Part shown: in pieces, positions 7,894-15,412 of the stretch | Position numbering within the stretch: position 1 is the stretch's first letter | Layout of the letters: the number at the start of each line of letters is the position of its first letter | DNA from: RHKX01 sp963784885 | GTDB lineage: Bacteria; Actinomycetota; Thermoleophilia; Solirubrobacterales; 70-9 | Reading direction: 5' to 3' | Length of the DNA: 64,000 nucleotides | Assembly: GCA_963784885.1 (NCBI GenBank) | Contig: CAWATA010000006.1 | Span: forward strand, 124,001 to 188,000 | Translations under genes and position numbers: made by a program | The notes under the pieces: model-generated | Database searches by the model: none | What the model saw: the letters and a program-made list of their open reading frames with translations, nothing else | Told to the model about the DNA's origin: nothing

Positions 7894-8568
7894 CTACGCC
7901 GGGAACGGCTCCATCCCCGCGTACCAGGGGCCCGTCGGGTACGTCGCCGCCCCCGCCTCCTCGAGCTCCGAGCGGACCCGCCGGAAGAGGTTGCCGGCGG
8001 CCTCCAATGCCAGCTCGAGCTCCGGCCGGGTGCGCTCGCGGAGCTTCCAGAGGAAGTAGAGCTGGCGCTCGGAGGCCCCGAAGCTGACCTCGCGGTCGAT
8101 GCTCGTCGTCCAGGTGAGAAAGCCCGGGCTGAAGAGCTCTCGGAGCGCTATCGGATCGTGATCCCTCGGCACCGTGGCGATGAAGCGGCGGTTGAACTCG
8201 ATGCTCTCGAACTCGACGCGAAGCCTGCTCATCCGCCGCAGCTGCTCGTCCGGTGTCGACTCGATCGACTCGACGTCGAAGGCGGGTACGACCGTCGTCA
8301 GGTCGGGCATGTGCGCCTTCGCGAGCACCGCCGCCGGCAGCACGGCCTTGCGGAACATGCCGCCGGCCTCGTACTCGGCGGCGTCGCAGCTCGAGCCCCA
8401 GAAGTCGGGTGCGAGCTGCCCGGTCAACCGGTTCGAGCCGCCGGGGCAGAGCGCCGGGGGCGCGTCGCGCGGGTGCAGACCGCCGACCTCCTCATAGGTC
8501 AGCCCACGGTCGGCGGCGACCTCCTTGACCGCCGCAACCCAGGCGGCGCGCTCGACGCCGGCGTTCAT
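7894..8568 (-). CDS. Unknown protein, possibly DUF3137-like
   Basis: 224 residues from ATG 8568, which overlaps the upstream 68-residue gene's TGA (ATGA). No membrane segment and no enzyme motif stand out. The central part, VEFESIEFNRRFIATVPRD followed by a segment ending SFGASERQLYFLWKLRE, resembles the EFNRR...W pattern of DUF3137-type proteins that often neighbour LemA. That link is a recollection of the family pattern and is weak. Four cysteines/histidines near the N-terminal third (CPGGSN, SSCDAAEY) could matter but show no standard metal motif. It is convergent with the NUDIX gene and divergent from lemA. Confidence 0.6.
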   Translation of the reverse strand: MNAGVERAAWVAAVKEVAADRGLTYEEVGGLHPRDAPPALCPGGSNRLTGQLAPDFWGSSCDAAEYEAGGMFRKAVLPAAVLAKAHMPDLTTVVPAFDVESIESTPDEQLRRMSRLRVEFESIEFNRRFIATVPRDHDPIALRELFSPGFLTWTTSIDREVSFGASERQLYFLWKLRERTRPELELALEAAGNLFRRVRSELEEAGAATYPTGPWYAGMEPFPA

Positions 8569-8771
8569 GCCTCGGCGAGATCGGGGCGCAGGGTGATGGT
8601 GATCACCGCGTGCGGATCGGCGTAGCGGTTGCGGACGACGGTGTCGGCCTTTCCGATGCCCAGCGCCTCGTCGGCGCCGACGATCTCGAGCATGCCCGCG
8701 AAGAGGCGGTAGACCTCGTCGGCATCCCGGAAACAGCCCATGTCCCAGACCCAGTCCCGCGCAGCTCTCAC
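8565..8771 (-). CDS. Small unknown protein upstream of the 7894-8568 gene
   Basis: 68 residues from GTG 8771: acidic, with an N-terminal DWVWDMGCF and a beta-rich C-terminus (HAVITITLRPDL). It is accepted as real because its stop overlaps the next start (ATGA) and a TAGGAT box ends 6 nt before the GTG, a leaderless arrangement seen elsewhere in the window. It diverges from lemA across ~80 nt. Function not recognised. Confidence 0.6.
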   Translation of the reverse strand: MRAARDWVWDMGCFRDADEVYRLFAGMLEIVGADEALGIGKADTVVRNRYADPHAVITITLRPDLAEA

Positions 8772-8852
8772 CGGAGCATCCTATGCGGCGCGGCTCAGCG
8801 GTCCTTCGCGACCTTTTGCGTCCCGCCCCGGCAGGGGATAGCATCCGCGGCG

Positions 8853-9407
8853 ATGGTCATTCTCATCGTCTTGATCGCCCTCGTGCTGGTCGGGGGCCTG
8901 ATCTACGTCCTGATCAGGAACTCGATGGTCGCCAGCCGCAACCGGGTCGAGGAGGCGTGGAGCGGAATCGACGTGCAGCTCAAGCGTCGCCACGATCTCG
9001 TGCCGAACCTGGTCGAGACCGTGAAGGGCTACGCCACGCACGAGCAGGCCGTCTTCACGAAGACGACCGAGGCCCGCGCCGAGGCGATGAAGGCCGGCAC
9101 CGTCGAGGCCACCCAGCAGGCCGAGGCGAAGCTCTCGGGCGCGCTCGCCGACCTCCGCGCCGTCGCCGAGAACTACCCCGACCTCCGCGCCACCGAGAAC
9201 TTCCAGCAGCTCCAGCGCAACCTGAACGAGATCGAGGACGAGATCCAGGCCTCGCGCCGGATCTACAACTCCAACGTCCAGGCCTACAACACGAAGATCC
9301 AGATCTTCCCGAACTCGATCGTCGCCAACCGAGGCGGATTCACCGCTCGCGAGTTCTTCGAGATCGACGACGCGTCGGAGCGCGAAGCAGTCCAGGTCAA
9401 GTTCTGA
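8853..9407 (+). CDS. lemA: LemA family protein
   Basis: 184 residues. One N-terminal membrane segment (residues ~2-24) is followed by the family signature RNRVEEAWSGIDVQLKRRHD and LVPNLVETVKGYATHE. The C-terminal half carries RRIYNSNVQAYNTKIQIFP and ends in a FFEID segment. LemA proteins are membrane-anchored helical proteins of unclear biochemical role, tied to envelope stress in several bacteria. The ATG 8853 follows a TAGCAT box by 8 nt with no Shine-Dalgarno sequence, so the mRNA is probably leaderless. Confidence 0.92.
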   Translation: MVILIVLIALVLVGGLIYVLIRNSMVASRNRVEEAWSGIDVQLKRRHDLVPNLVETVKGYATHEQAVFTKTTEARAEAMKAGTVEATQQAEAKLSGALADLRAVAENYPDLRATENFQQLQRNLNEIEDEIQASRRIYNSNVQAYNTKIQIFPNSIVANRGGFTAREFFEIDDASEREAVQVKF

Positions 9408-9571
9408 TCGCGGCCGGCGGGGCCGCTACGCGCAAGCGGGGAGACCGGCCACTTCCCGTCCGATCTCGTGGGTCGATTTCCACTCACTATGAGTGACTTT
9501 CGGCCCACGACCTCGGGTCGGCAGGCCGAGCGCGCGGTGTCGTCGGTCCCGCCGCGCGAGGGCGCCGCGCC

Positions 9572-9597
9572 GGCGCGCCTGCCCGAGCAGGCGCGCC
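9572..9597. terminator. Hairpin between convergent lemA and sod
   Basis: A perfect 11-bp stem, GGCGCGCCTGC at 9572-9582 with its complement at 9587-9597, has a 4-nt loop CCGA. It lies 11 nt beyond the SOD stop (minus strand) and serves the convergent junction. There is no T-run. The rest of 9408-9571 shows no gene. Confidence 0.65.
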
Positions 9598-9607
9598 CGG
9601 CTCCGGC

Positions 9608-10207
<600 letters not shown>

Positions 10208-10305
10208 CGGGGGTCTCCTTGTCGAAATGTCGATCTCGGGGGTCACCTCAATCTATACCCGTGCGGAGCCCGGCCACTCACGGAACGGCTCCGGCCCGGG
10301 GCCGG

Positions 10306-11880
10306 TCAGGAGCCGGAATCGCGCCGGGGAACCGCGCCGGTCCTGGCGATCCGGCGGTACAGGGCGGCGCTGTCGCGCCGCCGGCGCTCGAGCGTCGCGG
10401 GGTCGTAACCGTAGAGCCCGAACGCGGGCGCGTAGCCCTCCGCCCACTCGTAGTTGTCGATCAGCGACCAGGCGTAGTAGCCGCGCACGTCGGCACCGTC
10501 GCCGATCGCGCGCGCGAGGGCACGCAGGTAGCCGCGCATGTACGCGGGCCGCTGGTCGTCGTCGCCGTCGTCGATGCCGTTCTCGGTCACGTAGACGGGC
10601 CTGCCGTAGGAGGCCGCCTCCTCGACCACATGTCGCAGCCCCGCCGGGTCGATCTCCCAGCCCATGTCGGAGCACGTCGTCGGACACGGCGGGCCGCCGG
10701 GGTTTGCATGGCCCTCGTAAGCGATGGTCGGAAGGAAGTCGAAGATCGGGATCGTCGGGGTCACCGGGAAGCCGAGCGACTTCGCCGTCGCCGGCGAGTA
10801 GTGGTTGACGCCGACGAAGTCGGCCTTGCCGGCGAGCCGGGGGCGGGCCTCGCCCGGATCCTCGACGCCGTCGGCGTCGGTGTCGTAGTTGCCGTTGATG
10901 GCCATCTCGAAGAAAGAGCGGCTCAGCACCGCGTCCGCGTTCGCGGCGGAAATGACGTCCGCCGGGTTCTCCGGGTCGGCCGGACGCCAGTCGAGCATGT
11001 TCTGGACGAACCCGACCTTCGCGCGCGGATCGTGTTCGTGAATCGCGTCGTAGGCGGCGGCGTTCGCCAGGCCGAGGTTCTCGACCGCCCGCAGCGCCCC
11101 CGGATAGCTGAGGATCGCCGGTGCCTTGACGCCTGTCACCCCCGGGATCGAGACGAATCCCTGCGAGACGGTGACCAGGGGCTCGTTCAGCGTCACCCAG
11201 CGGTCGACGTTCCCGCGGAGCTTCCAGGCCGCGTAGGCGGCGAACTTGCGGAACTCGCCGACGGTCGACCGCGAAAGCCACCCCGCCCGCCGCAGTCCCG
11301 ACGGAACGGGATCATCGGGGCCGACTCCGTCGAACGCTGCGCGCACCCCGATCGGACCGTGGGCCCAGATCGGGAGGGTGAAGTGGTTCAGCGTCAGCAT
11401 CACGTCGAGGCCGCGGCGCTGCGCGCCGGCGAGGATCCGGCGGTAGCGGCGGAGCTCGGAGTGGTCGGCGAGCCCGTTCAGCTGCTTCAGCTCACGCTTG
11501 GAGACGCGACGCCCGGTCTCGACGCTCCCGGTCGACCGCGGGAAGATCCGGCTCCACTCGATGCCGAGGCGAATCGCGTTGTTGCCGAGCCCGTTCACGG
11601 CCCGATCGAGGTCTCCGCGCCACTCGTTCAGAAAGCCGGGACCGTCGGCAACGCCGTCGCCGCTGACGAGACCGTCGGCGATCAGCCCGGGGTCGGTCGT
11701 GAATCGGTACCAGTCGCTGCGCCGGTCGACGTTCGCGGGCGTCCCGCCGGCCTCCGACTGGAATCCGGACGAGGCCGTGCCCCAGAGGAACGCACGAGGG
11801 AAATCGCGCTGCGCCTCGGCCCGGGGCGCCGCGAGCAGCACCGTCAGGGCAACTGCGACCAGCACCGGGATTCGGGTCAC
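10306..11880 (-). CDS. Secreted glycoside hydrolase family 1 (beta-glucosidase-like)
   Basis: 524 residues from GTG 11880, chosen because CGGAG lies 9-13 nt upstream and the product then starts with a clean signal peptide (MTRIPVLVAVALTVLLAAPRAEA). ATG 11913 is an alternative. FLWGTASSGFQSEAG opens the GH1 barrel, the acid/base Glu is in LNEP and the nucleophile Glu in VTENG. An inserted loop, DTDADGVEDPGE, fits the EF-hand calcium-loop pattern DxDxDGx5E. Cys pair CPTTC may form a disulfide. It is probably exported to act on beta-glucosides; the exact sugar is unknown. It diverges from the acetoacetyl-CoA synthetase gene across 47 nt. Confidence 0.88.
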   Translation of the reverse strand: MTRIPVLVAVALTVLLAAPRAEAQRDFPRAFLWGTASSGFQSEAGGTPANVDRRSDWYRFTTDPGLIADGLVSGDGVADGPGFLNEWRGDLDRAVNGLGNNAIRLGIEWSRIFPRSTGSVETGRRVSKRELKQLNGLADHSELRRYRRILAGAQRRGLDVMLTLNHFTLPIWAHGPIGVRAAFDGVGPDDPVPSGLRRAGWLSRSTVGEFRKFAAYAAWKLRGNVDRWVTLNEPLVTVSQGFVSIPGVTGVKAPAILSYPGALRAVENLGLANAAAYDAIHEHDPRAKVGFVQNMLDWRPADPENPADVISAANADAVLSRSFFEMAINGNYDTDADGVEDPGEARPRLAGKADFVGVNHYSPATAKSLGFPVTPTIPIFDFLPTIAYEGHANPGGPPCPTTCSDMGWEIDPAGLRHVVEEAASYGRPVYVTENGIDDGDDDQRPAYMRGYLRALARAIGDGADVRGYYAWSLIDNYEWAEGYAPAFGLYGYDPATLERRRRDSAALYRRIARTGAVPRRDSGS

Positions 11881-11927
11881 GGCGGACACTCCGGGAAGGC
11901 TAAGGCAACCCATAGGATCCGGCGCCG

Positions 11928-13841
11928 ATGCCGGATGCGCCTCCAGAGCTCTGGACCCCGTCACCCGAGCGGATCGAGCGGGCCGCGATCACCAGGTTCG
12001 CGCGCGAACACGACCTGCCGGAGGCCTACGAGGAACTCTGGCGCTGGTCGGTGGAGGACATCGAGCGCTTCTGGGCGCTGATCTGGTCGCACTTCGAAGT
12101 CACAGGCGGCTACGACGAAGTCCTTCCCGACCGCTCGATGCCGGGGGCGCGGTGGTTCAGCGGCGCCTCGGTCAACTACGCGGGGCACGCGTTCGCCGAC
12201 CGGGACCCTGCCGCGATCGCGATCCGCCATTCCTCGGAGCTCCGCGGGCTCGAGACCTGCACCTGGGGGGAGCTCGCCGAGCAGACGGCACGGATCCGGG
12301 CCGGCCTGCAGGCGTTCGGAGTCGGACGAGGCGACCGCGTCGCCGCCTACCTGCCGAACATCCTCGAGACGATCCCCGCCTTCTTCGCGGTCGCCTCGCT
12401 CGGCGCGATCTGGTCGTCGGCCGCCCCCGAGTTCGGCGCCCGCAGCGTCATCGACCGCTTCGCCCAGATCGAGCCGAAGGTGCTGCTCGCCGTCGACGGC
12501 TATCGCTACGGCGGCCGCGATTTCGACCGCACGGATAACGTCGAGGCGATCGCCGCCGAGATCGGAGGCCTCGAGCGAACCATCCGCTTCGGCTACCTGG
12601 ACGGGAGCGGCTGGGAGGAGGGCTTCCTCGGCCCCGAGGGCTCGCCGCTGGAGTTCGAGGGGCTGCCCTTCGACCATCCCCTCTGGGTCCTCTACTCATC
12701 CGGCACCACCGGGCTGCCGAAGCCGATCGTCCACGGCCACGGCGGGATGCTGCTCGAGCACCTGAAGAAGATGCACCTCCACGTCGACGCACAAGCCGGC
12801 GACAGGGTCTTCTGGTTCACGACGACCGGCTGGATGATGTGGAACTTCCTCGTCGGGGTCCTGCTCACCGACGCCGAGATCGTGCTCTTCGACGGCAACC
12901 CCGGACACCCGGACCTCGGGACGCTCTGGCAACTGGCCGACGAGGCCGGGATCACGACGTTCGGGACGAGCGCCAGCTTCATCGCGAGCTGCATGAAGGC
13001 GGGGATCGAGCCGGGCGCCGGCCGCGACCTCTCGCGGCTGGAGGCGGTCGGCTCGACCGGGTCCCCCCTCGCCCCCGAGGGCTTCGACTGGGTCTACGAG
13101 CAGCTCGGCGGCGACACCTGGCTCTTCTCGACCTCGGGCGGAACGGATGTCTGCACGGCGTTCGTCGGCGGCGTCCCGACGCTGCCCGTCTACGAGGGCG
13201 AGCTCCAGGCCCGCGCCCTCGGCGCCGACCTGCACGCATTCGGGCCAGACGGCGAGGACCTGATCGGCGAGGTCGGCGAGCTCGTGATCACGCAGCCGAT
13301 GCCCTCGATGCCGATCTTCTTCTGGGGCGACGAGGACGGCAGCCGCCTCCGCGAGAGCTACTTCGACACCTATCCGGGCGTCTGGCGCCACGGCGACTGG
13401 ATCGAGATCACCGAGCGCGGCACGGCGATCATCTACGGCCGCTCCGACTCGACGATCAACCGCGGCGGGATCCGGATGGGGACGAGCGAGATCTACCGGG
13501 CGGTGCTGTCGCTCGACGAGATCCTCGACGCGCTCGTCGTCGACGTGCCCCGCGACGGCGAGGAGAACTGGATGCCGCTGTTCGTGGTCCTCGACGAGGG
13601 CGTCGAGCTCGACGACGCGCTGCGGAAGCGAATCGCGGGGGCCGTCCGCGAGCAGTGCTCGCCGCGCCACGTGCCGAGCGAGGTGATGGCGATCGACGAG
13701 GTGCCGCGGACCCTGTCGGGAAAGGTCCTGGAGGTCCCGGTCAAACGGATCCTGATGGGGACGCCGCCGGAACGGGCCGCGAGCCGCGAGTCGCTGGCGA
13801 ACCCGGCCGCCCTCGACCTCTTCGCCGAGCTCGCCGGGTGA
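11928..13841 (+). CDS. aacS: Acetoacetate-CoA ligase
   Basis: 637 residues. ANL-superfamily acyl-CoA synthetase. YSSGTTGLPKPIVHGHGG is the AMP-binding P-loop motif, FSTSGGTDVC the A5-like motif, HGDWIEI the A7/A8 region with the following GRSDSTINRGGIRMGTSEIY, and the adenylation Lys is in RTLSGKVLEVPVKRI. The N-terminal ELWTPSPERIERAAITRF and the MWNFLVGVLLTDAEIVLFDG segment fit acetoacetyl-CoA synthetases rather than acetyl-CoA synthetase. It activates acetoacetate for lipid or polyhydroxyalkanoate/ketone-body metabolism. ATG 11928 follows a TAGGAT box by 9 nt, a leaderless layout. Confidence 0.88.
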   Translation: MPDAPPELWTPSPERIERAAITRFAREHDLPEAYEELWRWSVEDIERFWALIWSHFEVTGGYDEVLPDRSMPGARWFSGASVNYAGHAFADRDPAAIAIRHSSELRGLETCTWGELAEQTARIRAGLQAFGVGRGDRVAAYLPNILETIPAFFAVASLGAIWSSAAPEFGARSVIDRFAQIEPKVLLAVDGYRYGGRDFDRTDNVEAIAAEIGGLERTIRFGYLDGSGWEEGFLGPEGSPLEFEGLPFDHPLWVLYSSGTTGLPKPIVHGHGGMLLEHLKKMHLHVDAQAGDRVFWFTTTGWMMWNFLVGVLLTDAEIVLFDGNPGHPDLGTLWQLADEAGITTFGTSASFIASCMKAGIEPGAGRDLSRLEAVGSTGSPLAPEGFDWVYEQLGGDTWLFSTSGGTDVCTAFVGGVPTLPVYEGELQARALGADLHAFGPDGEDLIGEVGELVITQPMPSMPIFFWGDEDGSRLRESYFDTYPGVWRHGDWIEITERGTAIIYGRSDSTINRGGIRMGTSEIYRAVLSLDEILDALVVDVPRDGEENWMPLFVVLDEGVELDDALRKRIAGAVREQCSPRHVPSEVMAIDEVPRTLSGKVLEVPVKRILMGTPPERAASRESLANPAALDLFAELAG

Positions 13842-13846
13842 GTCCA

Positions 13847-13920
13847 TCGGGGCGCCCGGATTTGAACCGGGGACCTCACCGACCCGAACGGTGCGCGCTA
13901 CCAGGCTGCGCCACGCCCCG
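13847..13920 (-). tRNA. tRNA-Pro (anticodon CGG)
   Basis: Read on the minus strand, the acceptor arm CGGGGCG pairs with CGCCCCG. The D arm is GCGCAGCCTGGTAGCGC, the anticodon stem CACCG/CGGTG encloses the loop TTCGGGT (anticodon CGG, reads CCG), and the T arm CCCGG/CCGGG has the loop TTCAAAT. The discriminator base is A (13847) and no CCA is encoded. All four arms pair without mismatch. It lies 5 nt beyond the acetoacetyl-CoA synthetase stop, on the other strand. Confidence 0.97.
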
Positions 13921-13944
13921 AGGGCGAGCCAGTATAGGAGTTGA

Positions 13945-14625
13945 CTAGCCCACGCGGTCGATCGCGGCCTCGATCTCCTCGAGGCTGGGGGCGCTGTCGA
14001 GCTCCTCGCTTCCGTTGACCCCGGTGACGACCACGGCCGGGTCGGCCGGGATCTTCAGCTGGGTGCCGAGGTCGTTGCCCGCACGGGCGGCATCCTCGGC
14101 GTCGCTGCCGCCGTTCGCCTGCTCCCAGGCCGCCGTGTCGAGCTTCGGGACAGCCGCGGCGATCTCGTCCAGGAACTCCTGGTTGACCCCCTGCTCGGGA
14201 ACCGCCTCGAGGTTGCGGACGAAGACCTCGATGAACTGCCACTGCCGGTCCTGCTCGCCCGCCGCCTCCGCGGCCACGCCGCCGAGCGTGACCGGCTTGC
14301 CTCCCAGCGGGTAGTGGCGGAAGATCATCTGCGCCTCGCCGGTTCGCACGTAGTCGTTGATCAGCGGATCGATGACGTCGAGCTGGTAATCGGCACAGCG
14401 CGTGCACTGGACGTCGTTGAAGACGTCGATCGTCACCGGGGCATCGTCGGATCCGAGGCGGTCGCCGAGCTGGGGAATGCCGCCGATCAGCTCCTGAACG
14501 TCTCCGGAGCCGCTGATCGTGAACTTCTCCTCCTGGTGCTCGCCGACTGAGAGCGAGACCAGGCCCGCCAACAGGCCGATCGCGGCAACGCCGAGGATCG
14601 TCAGCGGAATCCAGCGGCTGCGCAC
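13945..14625 (-). CDS. Membrane-anchored thioredoxin-fold (DsbA-like) protein
   Basis: 226 residues. One N-terminal membrane segment (PLTILGVAAIGLLAGLVSL) anchors an extracytoplasmic domain. The DsbA/thioredoxin-like start DDAPVTIDVFNDVQCTRCADY holds the CxxC active site as CTRC, followed by FRHYPLGG and a cis-Pro region near IPADPAVVV. This is the DsbA_4/thioredoxin_4 pattern seen in actinobacterial periplasmic oxidoreductases. The CTRC dipeptide differs from the usual CPHC, so redox properties may differ. GTG 14625 begins 2 nt after the stop of the upstream 88-residue gene, so the two form an operon. Confidence 0.82.
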   Translation of the reverse strand: MRSRWIPLTILGVAAIGLLAGLVSLSVGEHQEEKFTISGSGDVQELIGGIPQLGDRLGSDDAPVTIDVFNDVQCTRCADYQLDVIDPLINDYVRTGEAQMIFRHYPLGGKPVTLGGVAAEAAGEQDRQWQFIEVFVRNLEAVPEQGVNQEFLDEIAAAVPKLDTAAWEQANGGSDAEDAARAGNDLGTQLKIPADPAVVVTGVNGSEELDSAPSLEEIEAAIDRVG

Positions 14626-14627
14626 GG

Positions 14628-14894
14628 CTAACCCGTAACGGCCTTGTAGTAGCGGACCGACAGGCCGGTCAGCAGCAGTCCGAACGCCTCCTCGACGTCG
14701 ATCGTCGCCGCCGCGGCGTAGGCGGAGAGCCCGGTCCGCTCGATCTCGGCACTCCGCTCCACGACCTCGTCGACGAGCTCGGGATGCTGGTCGCAGAAGA
14801 ACGCCCCCATCGAGTAGAGGTCGGTATCCATCAACGACTCGACGAACGCGTCGCCGTCGGCGCCGCGAGCGGGTTCGGTCTGCTCGATCGTCAC
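14628..14894 (-). CDS. Small unknown protein, operon partner of the DsbA-like gene
   Basis: 88 residues from GTG 14894 (MTIEQTEPARG...). The ATG at 14903 would lie within a TACGAT box that ends 7 nt before the GTG, so the GTG start is preferred. It is acidic and mostly helical (DTDLYSMGAFFCDQHPELVD), with no membrane segment or known motif. Two nucleotides separate it from the DsbA-like gene. Not recognised. Confidence 0.6.
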   Translation of the reverse strand: MTIEQTEPARGADGDAFVESLMDTDLYSMGAFFCDQHPELVDEVVERSAEIERTGLSAYAAAATIDVEEAFGLLLTGLSVRYYKAVTG

Positions 14895-15075
14895 GGCGAC
14901 CATCGTAGAGCGGCGGCGGCTCCGGCCCCCGGAACGACGTCGACCCCGCGATGGCGGGGCCGACGCTGACCAGGAGATGTCGTTTGCGGCGAACTCGCCG
15001 CGCTCCGAACCTCCGATCGGCGCTGCTCCGGCAGACCCCAGTCGCCGGCGCCGGACTGGACGAAAAGGCCAGCGC

Positions 15076-15103
15076 TTGACACGCTCCGCACAGGCGATAT
15101 ACA
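15076..15103 (+). promoter_or_regulatory. Near-consensus housekeeping promoter
   Basis: TTGACA at 15076-15081 and TATACA at 15098-15103 are separated by 16 nt. This is the closest match to the sigma-70-type consensus noticed in the window. It points at the 58-residue HTH gene that starts 35 nt downstream. Confidence 0.7.
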
Positions 15104-15137
15104 TGGCCCGACGCGGTACCCCAGGAGAGGAATTGCC

Positions 15138-15314
15138 TTGGCGAATCACCTGACGCCCACGGAGCTGGCCGACGAGGTCGACATGAAGCGGCAGGAGGTG
15201 ATTGCGAGGTGCGTGCAGATGGGAGTGCCGATACTGCACGGCAGGATCGACAAGACGCTGTTCGTGACCTCACTCCGCCAGCTCACCGCTCAGGCCGAGC
15301 GACGCCCGGCCTGA
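15138..15314 (+). CDS. Small helix-turn-helix protein
   Basis: 58 residues from TTG 15138, with AGGAGAGGA 5-13 nt upstream and a strong promoter at 15076-15103. The sequence LTPTELADEVDMKRQEVIARCVQMGVPILHG reads as helix-turn-helix followed by a short beta wing (RIDKTLFV). It resembles MerR-type or IF2-N-type small DNA/RNA-binding folds. Basic C-terminal tail. A regulator or nucleoid-type role is likely, but target and family are not known. Its strong transcription and translation signals suggest an abundant protein. Confidence 0.75.
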   Translation: MANHLTPTELADEVDMKRQEVIARCVQMGVPILHGRIDKTLFVTSLRQLTAQAERRPA

Positions 15315-15412
15315 GCCACCGGCCGACGGGCGCCGGGCCGTCGTTTCCATAGACTGATCTCAACGGGGACCGGACGGTCCCGCACGCCCGACGCAGAGGA
15401 GCGACAGCCCGG

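Noticed and set aside
14901..14903. ATG 14903 as start of the small gene upstream of the DsbA-like gene
   Set aside because: It would lie inside the TACGAT box; GTG 14894 gives the spacing seen at other leaderless genes.
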